A stretch of 43,937 nt of DNA from Aliihoeflea sp. 2WW. Lineage in GTDB: Bacteria > Pseudomonadota > Alphaproteobacteria > Rhizobiales > Rhizobiaceae. This document shows positions 26,308-33,836 of this stretch, piece after piece; the first letter of the stretch is position 1, and the number at the start of each line of letters is the position of its first letter. The stretch spans positions 1 through 43,937 of the forward strand of contig NZ_AYOD01000060.1 of assembly GCF_000497755.1 (NCBI RefSeq), written 5' to 3'. Position numbers and translations under genes: made by a program. The notes under the pieces were generated by a model, which saw nothing but the letters and a program-made list of their open reading frames with translations, did no database searches and was not told the DNA's origin.

Positions 26308-26871
26308 TTAGCCGATTCTGATGACCGTCTCGGAAATGAATTCGAACACCGGCACGGGCAGGTTCGTCGGCGCCGGGCCGGTACGGATGCGGCCGGCGGT
26401 GTCGTAGTGCGAACCGTGGCAGGGGCAGAACCAGCCGCCGAAATCGCCTGACTGGCCGAGCGGCACGCAGCCCAGATGGGTGCACGAACCGACCATGACG
26501 ATCCAGTTCTCCATGCCTTCGCCTGCCGAGCGCGCCAGATCCGTCGCCGGCTCCGCATCGCCAAGATTGTCGTTGCGGGCGACCGGGTCCTTCAGTTCGG
26601 AAAGCTCGACGGCCTGCGCCTCGGCGACTTCCTCTTCGGTCCGGTTGCGGATGAAGATCGGCTTGCCGCGCCACTTCGCCGTCACCGACATGCCCGGCTC
26701 GATCGCCGACACGTCGACGTCGACGGTCGCGAGAGCCAGCGTCGAGGCATCGGGGCGCATCTGGTCGATGAACGGCCACACGGCGCCGCCGACGGCCACG
26801 ACGCCGGCCATGCCAGTGGCGATGTAAAGAAAGTCGCGGCGGGTCGGCTCGGTCGTATCGTTCACGCTCAC
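26308..26871 (-). CDS. petA: Ubiquinol-cytochrome c reductase Rieske iron-sulfur subunit
   Basis: The 187-residue protein carries the 2Fe-2S cluster that takes the first electron from quinol. The N-terminus has a Tat-type twin arginine (TRRDFLYIATG, residues 10-20) and a single anchor helix (MAGVVAVGGAVWPF). Cluster motifs are CTHLGC at 130-135 and CPCHGS at 149-154. It is the first gene of petABC. Its promoter lies in 26872-27119, shared with the divergent Phd-VapC module. Confidence 0.98.
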   Translation of the reverse strand: MSVNDTTEPTRRDFLYIATGMAGVVAVGGAVWPFIDQMRPDASTLALATVDVDVSAIEPGMSVTAKWRGKPIFIRNRTEEEVAEAQAVELSELKDPVARNDNLGDAEPATDLARSAGEGMENWIVMVGSCTHLGCVPLGQSGDFGGWFCPCHGSHYDTAGRIRTGPAPTNLPVPVFEFISETVIRIG

Positions 26872-27058
26872 GGGACTATGATCCTTATTGCCTCACTTCG
26901 ACCGCAGGAAACCGTGATCTTCACCCGTCCCGGACACGCTGCGCAACGGCAAGCGATGCCGGGGGCGTCCCCCAGTCATTTGGCGAAGGTTTCTATGCCC
27001 GCCTTGGCGTCTTGTCCAGCCGTTACAAGGGCGTGATGGCAGTTTGTCGCGGGGGTTG

Positions 27059-27112
27059 TTGACAAGATCGGCCGCGATGTAGCAACGTTGCTACATGTGA
27101 ATGCAAAGGAGG
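27059..27112 (+). promoter_or_regulatory. Promoter, perfect palindromic operator and SD of the phd-vapC module
   Basis: ATGTAGCAACGTTGCTACAT (27077-27096) is a perfect 20-bp palindrome, flanked upstream by TTGACA (27059-27064) as a -35 candidate. The palindrome covers the expected -10 region. AAAGGAGG (27105-27112) is a strong SD, seven bases before the antitoxin ATG at 27120. Phd-type antitoxins repress their promoters by binding such palindromes, so autoregulation is expected. Confidence 0.7.
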
Positions 27113-27119
27113 TGCGGCC

Positions 27120-27419
27120 ATGAACGTCAAGCCCGCAATCACCGTCATGTCCAGCCGGCAGTTCAACCACGACACCGCCGGCGCCAAGCGCGCCGCAAGG
27201 CAGGGCCCGGTCTTCATCACTGATCGCGGCGAGCCGACCCACGTCCTCATCACCAAGGCCGAGTTCGACCGGCTCGATCAGGAAAAGAAGGCGGCCGAGG
27301 ACAAAAAGCCGTTCAGGAGCATTGCCGAAGCACTCGCCGACAATCGCCCGGAAGCGGATTTCGATTGGGAGGTCCCGGAATTCAAGCAGCCCTTCAAGGG
27401 CTATGATTTCGAGCATTGA
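27120..27419 (+). CDS. Phd/YefM-family antitoxin
   Basis: The 99-residue antitoxin has the Phd/YefM N-terminal DNA-binding fold: SSRQFNHDTAGAKRAARQGP, VFITDRGEPTHVLITKAEFD. The C-terminal tail from about 55 (AEDKKPFRSIAEALADNRPE) should block the toxin. The strong SD and overlapping downstream toxin start fit a toxin-antitoxin operon. The pairing of a Phd-type antitoxin with a PIN toxin is common in proteobacteria. Confidence 0.93.
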   Translation: MNVKPAITVMSSRQFNHDTAGAKRAARQGPVFITDRGEPTHVLITKAEFDRLDQEKKAAEDKKPFRSIAEALADNRPEADFDWEVPEFKQPFKGYDFEH

Positions 27420-27832
27420 TGTTCCTGCTCGATACCAACGTTATCTCAGAGTTGCGCCGTCCGGATCGCGCCAATCAGAATGTCCTTCGCTGGACAGGCG
27501 CGCAGGACCACCGCTTGTTCTACATATCAGTGGCGACCGTAATGGAGCTTCAATACGGCGCGCTGATTCTCGGCCATCGCGACGTTGCTGCGGGGCAGAT
27601 ATTCGTCAACTGGATCGACCGGAACGTGTTGCCCGACTTCAGCGAGCGCACGCTTCATATCACCGCGGACGTTGCGCTCATTTGTGCAGGGCTGCATGTT
27701 CCGCACAAACGCGGCGAACGCGACGCATGGATCGCCGCAACCGCTCTCGTCCATGACCTGACCGTCGTCACGCGAAACGTGCGCGATTTCGAATCGACCG
27801 GTGTGAGGCTTTTGAACCCGTGGAACGACTGA
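27419..27832 (+). CDS. vapC: VapC/FitB-type PIN-domain toxin
   Basis: The 137-residue PIN ribonuclease begins MFLLDTNVISELRRP with the first catalytic Asp (Asp5). It continues with Glu in ATVMELQYGAL, Asp in RDAWIAATALVHDL and TRNVRDFESTGV near the end. ATG 27419 is preferred over TTG 27416; the antitoxin TGA overlaps it by one base. It is distinct from the VapC at 7340, and only the PIN motifs are alike. A 16-bp hairpin follows 69 bases downstream. Confidence 0.93.
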   Translation: MFLLDTNVISELRRPDRANQNVLRWTGAQDHRLFYISVATVMELQYGALILGHRDVAAGQIFVNWIDRNVLPDFSERTLHITADVALICAGLHVPHKRGERDAWIAATALVHDLTVVTRNVRDFESTGVRLLNPWND

Positions 27833-27901
27833 CAGCTTCGGCCAAATGCTGGACGGTCGGCCGACATTGCCTTTGACCAGCGCGGGATTCACGAATATCG
27901 C

Positions 27902-27938
27902 GGCCTGGATTCCTGTGACAAGCACAGGAATCCAGGCC
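27902..27938. repeat. Perfect 16-bp hairpin between phd-vapC and the DUF6665-like gene
   Basis: GGCCTGGATTCCTGTG (27902-27917) pairs without mismatch with CACAGGAATCCAGGCC (27923-27938) around the loop ACAAG. It lies between two convergent genes and could stop transcripts from both sides, although no T run follows. I remember near-identical TTCCTGTGACAAGCACAGGAA hairpins in many rhizobial genomes, which suggests a dispersed element; this cannot be confirmed here. Confidence 0.75.
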
Positions 27939-27993
27939 TCGCTCCGACCGCTTCAAAGACGGTTGAGATCAACCACGGGTCGGGCATCCTAGT

Positions 27994-28302
27994 CTAGCTC
28001 GCACCCAGCCGTGCCAGCACCTCGGGCGGAATGCCGTAATCACGAATGGCATCTTGGTGGCGGCGAAGGCCGATCAGTTCGCGCTGGATGAAATAGGCGT
28101 GGACCGCCTCGGCGGCGGCCCTTACCAGAAGCACGCGCTCGGCATCGCGCGCGTCATGGGCGTTGAGCGCCGCCATCGCCTTGGCGACCCGATCGCCGGC
28201 CCGCCCCAGCAAGGATGCCATTTCGCCGGCAAGCTCGTAGTCGAGCGTGTCTAGCCCCGTCTGGAGCCGGACGCCGCCCTGCCCGGGAAGCCGGAGCGCC
28301 AT
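27994..28302 (-). CDS. Small conserved protein (DUF6665-like)
   Basis: The 102-residue, mostly helical protein contains LDTLDYELAGEMASLLGRAG, a mid-region Ala/Leu helix, 'AEAVHAYFIQRELIGLRRHQ' and the end IRDYGIPPEVLARLGAS. It resembles proteins grouped as DUF6665 (recalled, not checked); the function is unknown. It starts three bases after the stop of the second ABC exporter, so it belongs to that operon and may help the exporter (inference from position only). Confidence 0.75.
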   Translation of the reverse strand: MALRLPGQGGVRLQTGLDTLDYELAGEMASLLGRAGDRVAKAMAALNAHDARDAERVLLVRAAAEAVHAYFIQRELIGLRRHQDAIRDYGIPPEVLARLGAS

Positions 28303-28305
28303 CGT

Positions 28306-30201
28306 CTACTCCGCCGCCAGGCTCTGCGCGAGGAAGCCGCCGGACTGGCGCTTCCACAATTGCGCGTAGAGCCCGTCGCGCGCGATCAGGTCGTCATGCG
28401 TGCCCTCCTCGACGATCCGGCCCTCGTCGATGACGATCAGCCGGTCGAGCGCGGCGATGGTGGAGAGCCGGTGCGCGACGGCAATGACGGTCTTGCCCTC
28501 CATCAGCCGGTAGAGGTTTTCCTGGATGGCGGCCTCGACCTCCGAATCGAGCGCCGAGGTCGCTTCGTCGAGCAGCAGGATCGGCGCGTCCTTCAGCATC
28601 ATGCGCGCGATCGCAATGCGCTGGCGCTGCCCGCCGGACAGCTTGACGCCGCGCTCGCCGACATGCGCGTCGTAGCCGGCGCGTCCCTTGGGGTCCGAAA
28701 CGCCGGCGATGAAATCGTGCGCCGCCGCCCCCCGCGCCGCCTCGATCACCTCCGCCTCGCTCGCATCGGGGCGCGCATAGGCGATGTTGTCGTGGATCGA
28801 GCGGTGCATCAGCATCGGGTCCTGCGCAACCACGCCGAACTGCGCCCGCAGCGAGCCTTGCGTCAGGGAGCGGATGTCGCGCCCGTCGATCAGGATGCGC
28901 CCCTCCTCGACGTCGAAGAGGCGCAGGATCAGGTTCACGATCGTCGTCTTGCCGGCGCCCGACGGGCCGACCAGCGCGATCTTCTCGCCCGGGCGGATGT
29001 GGAGGTTGAGGTTGTCGATGATGCCGCCATCCTTGCCATAGTGGAAGGAGACGTTCTCGAAGCGGATGTCGCCCTTCGCGCGTGGCGCGACGACGGCATC
29101 GGGCGCATCCGTCAGCGTCGGCTTGACGGAGATTGTGCCGGTGGCGTCCTGCACCGTCGCATAGTTGCGGATGAGCCCGTTGATGTTGAACATCATGTAG
29201 CCGGACATCTGGTTGAGCCGGTAGGCGAGGCCCATGGCCGCCGCGATGGCGCCCGTCGTGGCGGCGCCCGCCATCCAGCTTTGCAGCGCGAGCAGGAAGA
29301 TCGCCGCCATCATGAAGCCGTTGATGATGGCGACGGCGGCGCGCACGCGGGTGATCGACCGCGTCAGTCTCTTCACCGCCATCAGGTAGCTGTGCATTCC
29401 GTCGCGCACGAAGGAATGCTCGCGCCCGCCCGAATCGAACAGCTTGACGGCGAGGATGTTGGTGAAGGCGTCGACGAGGCGTCCGTTGACGATGGAACGC
29501 TCGTCGGCCGTGCGCCGCCCGGCCGCACGCAGCGGCGGCAGAAGCTTCCACCCGGCGATGCCGTAGGCGGCAAGCCAAACGGCGAGCACCGCCAGCATCC
29601 ACGGATCGACCGAGAACATGATCGTCGCCGCAAGGACGAGGAATGTGACGAAGCCCCAGACGGTCTGCAACGACGAGATGATGAAATCACCCGTCGCCTC
29701 CGCCCCTTGCGTGATCTTGGTCGCGATCCGGCCGGCGAAATCGTTCTGGAAGAAGGTGTAGGGCTGCTCGATCACCCGCCGGAATGCCTGCCAGCGCACG
29801 CGCTGGTAGAAGTTCGGCGCGATCGTCTGCTCTTCCACCACGGTCTGGAAGATCATCGCCACGGCGCGCACGAGAAGGATCAGGACGAGATAGCCGAGGA
29901 TCGCCCAGCCATAATCGGCGATCAAAGCCGTCGGCGTCGTCGTTTCCAGAACGTCGATGATCCTGCCGAGCGCCCAGTAGAGCCCCGCATCCACCGCCCC
30001 CGTCAGACCGCCGGCGATGAGCAGCAGCACGAACGGGCCCGGCGCCTGCCGCGCGAAGAACCCGATGAAGCCGAAGGCCGTCTTGGGCAGCACGGCGCGA
30101 TCCGTATCGGCGAACGGATCGATGACGTTCTCCACGCTCCGCCACGCCCGTTCGGACAGGCGCGGCGCGGGATCGTCCGTCTTCACCGGCGCTTCGCTCA
30201 T
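28306..30201 (-). CDS. ABC exporter half-transporter B (fused permease-ATPase)
   Basis: The 631-residue product has an N-terminal six-helix exporter domain (about 40-350) and an ATPase domain. In the ATPase domain are Walker A GPSGAGKTT, signature LSGGQRQRIAIAR, Walker B ILLLDEATSALDSE and switch His in AHRLSTIAA. The start (MSEAPVKTDD) overlaps the upstream exporter's stop by four bases (ATGA). The two ATPase domains are almost identical over their last 150 residues, pointing to a duplication kept similar. A heterodimeric exporter is likely; the substrate is unknown. Confidence 0.93.
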   Translation of the reverse strand: MSEAPVKTDDPAPRLSERAWRSVENVIDPFADTDRAVLPKTAFGFIGFFARQAPGPFVLLLIAGGLTGAVDAGLYWALGRIIDVLETTTPTALIADYGWAILGYLVLILLVRAVAMIFQTVVEEQTIAPNFYQRVRWQAFRRVIEQPYTFFQNDFAGRIATKITQGAEATGDFIISSLQTVWGFVTFLVLAATIMFSVDPWMLAVLAVWLAAYGIAGWKLLPPLRAAGRRTADERSIVNGRLVDAFTNILAVKLFDSGGREHSFVRDGMHSYLMAVKRLTRSITRVRAAVAIINGFMMAAIFLLALQSWMAGAATTGAIAAAMGLAYRLNQMSGYMMFNINGLIRNYATVQDATGTISVKPTLTDAPDAVVAPRAKGDIRFENVSFHYGKDGGIIDNLNLHIRPGEKIALVGPSGAGKTTIVNLILRLFDVEEGRILIDGRDIRSLTQGSLRAQFGVVAQDPMLMHRSIHDNIAYARPDASEAEVIEAARGAAAHDFIAGVSDPKGRAGYDAHVGERGVKLSGGQRQRIAIARMMLKDAPILLLDEATSALDSEVEAAIQENLYRLMEGKTVIAVAHRLSTIAALDRLIVIDEGRIVEEGTHDDLIARDGLYAQLWKRQSGGFLAQSLAAE

Positions 30202-32060
30202 TCGGCTGCGATATCCTTCTCGTTTTCCGCCTCGTCTGGCAGAAGGAATCCGCCCGACTGCCGGTTCCACAGATGGGCATAAAGGCCGCCGCTTGCGATC
30301 AATTCCTCGTGCGTCCCATCCTCGACGACATGGCCCTTGTCCATGACGATCAGCCGGTCCATCGCCGCGATGGTCGACAGGCGGTGCGCGATGGCGATCA
30401 CCGTCTTGCCTTCCATCAGGCGGTAGAGGTTCTCCTGGATCGCCGCCTCGACTTCCGAATCGAGCGCCGAGGTCGCCTCGTCGAGGATCAGGATCGGCGC
30501 GTCCTTCAGCATGACGCGGGCAATCGCGATGCGCTGGCGCTGGCCGCCGGACAGCTTGACGCCGCGCTCGCCGACATGGGCGTCGAAGCCCTTGCGCCCT
30601 TCCGGATCGGAAAGCCCGGCGATGAAATCGAGCGCCTCGGCCCGCCGCGCCGCCTCGATCATCATCTCCTCGGTCGCATCGGGGCGGCCATAGAGGATGT
30701 TGTCGCGCACGGAGCGGTGCAGCAGCGATGTATCCTGCGTGACGACGCCGATATGGGCGCGCAGGCTCTCCTGCTTCACGTCGGCAATGTTCTGCCCGTC
30801 GATCATCAGGCGTCCGCCCTCGATGTCGTAGAAGCGCAGCAGCAGATTGACGAGCGTCGACTTGCCCGCGCCCGAGCGACCGACGACGCCGACCTTCTCG
30901 CCTGGTCGGATGGTCAGGTCGAGCTTTTCGAGCACGCCCTTCTGCTTGCCATAGTGGAAGCGCACGTCGTCGAACAGGATCTCGCCCCGCGGCACGGTGA
31001 GTGCCTTCGCATCCGGCTTGTCGTCGACCACGCGCGGCATCGAGATCGAGGCGATGCCGTCCTGCACGGTGCCGACATTCTCGAACAGCGCCGAAAGCTC
31101 CCACATGATCCACTGCGACATGCCCCACAGCCGCAGCACGAGGCCGAGCGCCACCGCAATCGCACCGACCGTGACGGCATCGAGCTGCCACAGATAGATG
31201 CCGAGCGCGGCGACGGAGAACAGGCAGAGCGAGTTGAGCACGTAGAGCAGCCCGTAGAGCCCGGTCACCAGACGCATCTGCCGGTAGACCGTGTCGAGAA
31301 ACGACCGCATCCCCTCACGCGCGAAGGTCGCCTCGCGCTGGGCGTGGCTGAAGAGCTTCACGGTCTGGATGTTGGTGTAGCTGTCGACGACGCGCCCCGT
31401 CATCACCGAGCGCGCATCGGCCTGCTCCTCCGAGACGCGGCCGAGACGCGGCACGAAATAGACCATCAGGCAGACATAGGCGACCATCCAGCCGGCGAGC
31501 GGCACGGCGAGGCGCCAGTCGGCCGACCCGACGATGAAGATCATGCCGAGGAAATAGACGACGACATAGTTCATGACGTCGAACGTCTTGATCACCGTCT
31601 CGCGCACGGCGAGCGCCGTCTGCATCAGCTTGGTGGCGATGCGGCCGGCGAACTCGTCCTGGTAGAAGGTCATAGACTGCTTGAGCAGGTAGCGATGGAC
31701 CTGCCAGCGGATGCGCATCGGGTAGTTGCCGAACAGCGTCTGCTGCTGGAGCAGCGAGTGCATGAACACCATACCGGGCAGGCCGACGAGCACGAGCAGC
31801 GCCATGCCGGCAAGCTGCCAGCCATTATCGGCGAGGAACGTGTCGCGATCCTGCGCCGTCAGCCAGTCGACGATGTTGCCGAGGAAGGAGAACATCCACA
31901 CCTCGGTGATCGCGATCGCCGCGATCAGGATCGCCGCGGGGATCAGGTAGGGCCAGGCGTCCTTCGTGTAGTGGAGGCAGAAGGCGAACAGCGTCTTCGG
32001 CGGCTCCACCGGCTCTTCGGCCGGAAACGGATCGAGGCGGGATTCAAACCAGCGGAACAT
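30198..32060 (-). CDS. ABC exporter half-transporter A (fused permease-ATPase)
   Basis: The 620-residue product begins MFRWFESRLDPFPAEEPVEP; the frame is open further upstream, but this ATG follows a purine-rich stretch and is the usual start of rhizobial homologues. It has six membrane helices (about 30-320), then Walker A GRSGAGKSTLVN, LSGGQRQRIAIAR, LILDEATSALDSE and AHRLSTIAA. Both partners keep complete ATP sites, so neither looks like the degenerate half of an asymmetric pair. It is translationally coupled to exporter B. Confidence 0.93.
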   Translation of the reverse strand: MFRWFESRLDPFPAEEPVEPPKTLFAFCLHYTKDAWPYLIPAAILIAAIAITEVWMFSFLGNIVDWLTAQDRDTFLADNGWQLAGMALLVLVGLPGMVFMHSLLQQQTLFGNYPMRIRWQVHRYLLKQSMTFYQDEFAGRIATKLMQTALAVRETVIKTFDVMNYVVVYFLGMIFIVGSADWRLAVPLAGWMVAYVCLMVYFVPRLGRVSEEQADARSVMTGRVVDSYTNIQTVKLFSHAQREATFAREGMRSFLDTVYRQMRLVTGLYGLLYVLNSLCLFSVAALGIYLWQLDAVTVGAIAVALGLVLRLWGMSQWIMWELSALFENVGTVQDGIASISMPRVVDDKPDAKALTVPRGEILFDDVRFHYGKQKGVLEKLDLTIRPGEKVGVVGRSGAGKSTLVNLLLRFYDIEGGRLMIDGQNIADVKQESLRAHIGVVTQDTSLLHRSVRDNILYGRPDATEEMMIEAARRAEALDFIAGLSDPEGRKGFDAHVGERGVKLSGGQRQRIAIARVMLKDAPILILDEATSALDSEVEAAIQENLYRLMEGKTVIAIAHRLSTIAAMDRLIVMDKGHVVEDGTHEELIASGGLYAHLWNRQSGGFLLPDEAENEKDIAAE

Positions 32061-32289
32061 GGCAAGCTCTTTCAGTCGTATCGGGATCGAGAACGGCGTC
32101 GCAGAGCGACAGCCCATGTTCCGCAGCTCTCATGTAGGGCGTCGCAGCCGGGCTTCCCACATCGGCGCCCAGCCCTCCTGCCATGACGATGGCAACATGC
32201 GCGAAGAGCGCCGAGACGGTCAGGCCGCCGGCAAGGTCTCGAATATCGGGCAGGCGCCGGACGGGGCGCGGGGCGTATTGGGGAAACAT
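32044..32289 (-). CDS. Possible small protein before the ABC exporters
   Basis: An 81-codon frame starts MFPQYAPRPVRRLPDIRDLA, has a hydrophobic stretch GGLTVSALFAHVAIVMAGGLG (about 21-41) and ends just inside the first codons of exporter A (17-base overlap). Third-position GC is high, as in real genes here, and the overlap suggests coupling. The SD is weak and I know no homologue, so it may be a chance frame. No function is proposed. Confidence 0.35.
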   Translation of the reverse strand: MFPQYAPRPVRRLPDIRDLAGGLTVSALFAHVAIVMAGGLGADVGSPAATPYMRAAEHGLSLCDAVLDPDTTERACHVPLV

Positions 32290-32550
32290 CGTCGAAATCT
32301 CGTAGAACCGGTCGTCTTGCCGGCGGATTTCGAAAGCGGATGCTTCAGTGTCTCAGGGAAGCGTCGATCCGAAAACCACAGGCGCGAAATCTGCGCGGCG
32401 CGCGCGAATGCGGGATGGGAAGAAAATATTCATCGCGTGCCTCCTCGTGGTTCGGGTTGGACGAGGATGCTTCATAGCCGAACCGAGGCGATTTGACCAC
32501 CCGCCCGGATTGGCGCTAGGGCCAACTCTCGATTGCACCAGGGAACAACC
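32061..32550. other. 490-base region between the ABC exporters and trmL
   Basis: This region separates minus-strand exporters from plus-strand trmL, so it should hold both promoters. On the minus strand it contains two short frames: a 26-codon ORF with a perfect SD at 32353-32433 and the 81-codon ORF at 32044-32289. I found no repeat of families A-C, no terminator and no tRNA. Confidence 0.5.
32353..32433 (-). CDS. Short ORF (26 codons) with strong SD upstream of the exporters
   Basis: ATG at 32433 lies seven bases after GAGGAGG (AGGAGG at 32441-32446 on the minus strand). The peptide begins MNIFFPSRIRARRADFAPVV and ends at a TGA at 32353-32355. It is basic, with six Arg in 26 residues, and lacks a membrane segment. 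It could be a leader peptide controlling the exporter transcript or a small protein. The perfect SD is the main support. Confidence 0.4.
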   Translation of the reverse strand: MNIFFPSRIRARRADFAPVVFGSTLP

Positions 32551-33012
32551 ATGCGCATCGCGCTCTACCAGCCCGACATCGCCGGCAACACCGGCACGAT
32601 CCTGCGCCTCGCCGCCTGCCTCGGATTGGAGGTCCACATCATCGAGCCGGCCGGCTTCGACCTGTCCGACCGCAACCTGAAACGCGCCGGCATGGACTAT
32701 CTCGAAATGGCCGCGCTGACGCGCCATGTCGACTGGGCGGCGTTCGAGGCGTGGCGCGTGTCCCAGGCCGCGCGCCTCGTCCTCCTCACCACCAAAGCCG
32801 AAACCGCCTACACCGACTTCGCCTACGCGCCGGACGACGTCCTTCTCTTCGGCCGCGAATCCGCCGGCGTTCCCGACACGGTCCACGACGCTGCCGACCA
32901 CCGCCTCACCATTCCCATGCAGCCCGGCGCGCGCAGCCTCAATCTGGCGATGAGCGTCGCGATGGTAGCGGGCGAAGCGGTTCGGCAGACGGGTGGGTTT
33001 CGGAGCGATTGA
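32551..33012 (+). CDS. trmL: tRNA (cytidine(34)-2'-O)-methyltransferase
   Basis: The 153-residue SPOUT-class enzyme methylates the wobble ribose of certain leucine tRNAs. Motifs: MRIALYQPDIAGNTGTILRL (1-20), the central RAGMDYLE, LLFGRESAGVP (about 99-109) and the knotted IPMQPGARSLNLAMSVAMVAGE (about 122-143). ATG 32551 starts the invariant N-terminus. A family A repeat begins 34 bases after its stop. Confidence 0.96.
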   Translation: MRIALYQPDIAGNTGTILRLAACLGLEVHIIEPAGFDLSDRNLKRAGMDYLEMAALTRHVDWAAFEAWRVSQAARLVLLTTKAETAYTDFAYAPDDVLLFGRESAGVPDTVHDAADHRLTIPMQPGARSLNLAMSVAMVAGEAVRQTGGFRSD

Positions 33013-33045
33013 GCCTGGCGCCGGCCGGCCGGCCGGATGGTAGGA

Positions 33046-33189
33046 GACCCCCACCCCATACCCCTCCCCACAAGGAGGAGGGGGTCGCCGGCGTTGTGCC
33101 TGTCCGTTTAACCAAGCTCCGAGCTGAAGAGGATGTGCGACGTGGATGTCCCCCCTCCTCCTTGTGGGGAGGGGTAAGGGGTGGGGGTC
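33046..33189. repeat. Family A palindromic repeat, left copy flanking the DUF559 gene
   Basis: Arms 33046-33084 and 33150-33189 are reverse complements with one mismatch (GACCCCCACCCCATACCCC against GACCCCCACCCCTTACCCC). The centre carries TCGCCGGCGTTGTGCCTGTC and ends GATGTGCGACGTGGATGT. Reverse-complementing the centre of the copy at 33657 gives the same order of motifs, so the two copies are inverted relative to each other. Confidence 0.92.
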
Positions 33190-33259
33190 TTCTTCAGAGG
33201 AATCCTTGCAAACTCTAAATTTGTTCCCGACGTTGACGTTCTCGTGGGGAAAAACCGAG

Positions 33260-33622
33260 ATGCCAAGCGCCGTCGATCCAAATTTAATCTCGCGGGCGCG
33301 CAAACTCCGCCGCGACATGACCGACGGCGAGCGCCGTCTCTGGGCGGAGTTGAAGATGTTCCGGACCTGGTACGGCATCCATGTCAGGCGACAGGCGCCC
33401 ATCGGGCCATACGTCGCCGACTTCGTCATCCACGAGAAGCGTTTGGTCATCGAGATCGACGGCGAGCATCATCAACTGCCGGATCGGCAAGTTCGCGACC
33501 GTTTGCGCGACGAGCGGTTGGCCATGGATGGGTATCGCGTGGTGAGGATCGATACGGGTGAGCTTGGCGACAATTTCGATGGGTGTGTCGAGACGATCCT
33601 GAGGGAAATCGGGGTTGTTTGA
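33260..33622 (+). CDS. DUF559 / Vsr-like endonuclease-domain protein
   Basis: The 120-residue product has the DUF559 signature: RARKLRRDMTDGERRLWAEL, VRRQAPIGPYVADFVI, RLVIEIDGEHH, RDRLRDERLAMDGYRVVRI. The last motifs fit a PD-(D/E)xK-type nuclease core (D in ADFV, E-x-D in VIEIDG). DUF559 proteins resemble the very-short-patch repair nuclease; the biological activity is unproven. The frame runs upstream into the repeat, but ATG 33260 precedes the conserved part. The gene stands alone between two inverted copies of a roughly 142-bp repeat (33046-33189 and 33657-33797). Confidence 0.88.
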   Translation: MPSAVDPNLISRARKLRRDMTDGERRLWAELKMFRTWYGIHVRRQAPIGPYVADFVIHEKRLVIEIDGEHHQLPDRQVRDRLRDERLAMDGYRVVRIDTGELGDNFDGCVETILREIGVV

Positions 33623-33656
33623 GGGGTGGTGCTTCTACTTGCAACGTCTGCGCGGT

Positions 33657-33797
33657 ACCCCCACCCCTTACCCCTCCCCACAAGGAGGAGGGGGACATCC
33701 ACGTCGCACACCCTATTCCGCTTGGTGCCTGGCCGAACGGAAAGGCGCCACGCCGGCGCCCCCTCCTCCTTGTGGGGAGGGGTAAGGGGTGGGGGTC
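33657..33797. repeat. Family A palindromic repeat, right copy flanking the DUF559 gene
   Basis: Arms 33657-33694 and 33759-33797 pair almost perfectly. The centre begins ACATCCACGTCGCACACCC and ends CGCCACGCCGGCGC, the inverted form of the left copy's centre, with differences in between. The short flank outside the right arm (CCTCTTCGCAGAAATCC) resembles the flank right of the left copy (CTTCTTCAGAGGAATCC), so the shared unit may extend beyond the arms. Confidence 0.92.
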
Positions 33798-33836
33798 CTC
33801 TTCGCAGAAATCCGCCTCGCAGAGGCTCCGTATCCC

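Noticed and set aside
33146-33259. Upstream extension of the DUF559 frame
   Set aside because: The added residues (LLLVGRGKGWG-like) are translated repeat arm, not protein; the conserved domain begins shortly after ATG 33260.
33046-33797. CRISPR-like array
   Set aside because: Repeated G/C-rich blocks recur, but they are inverted arms of two palindromes with unequal spacing and a gene between, not direct repeats with regular spacers.
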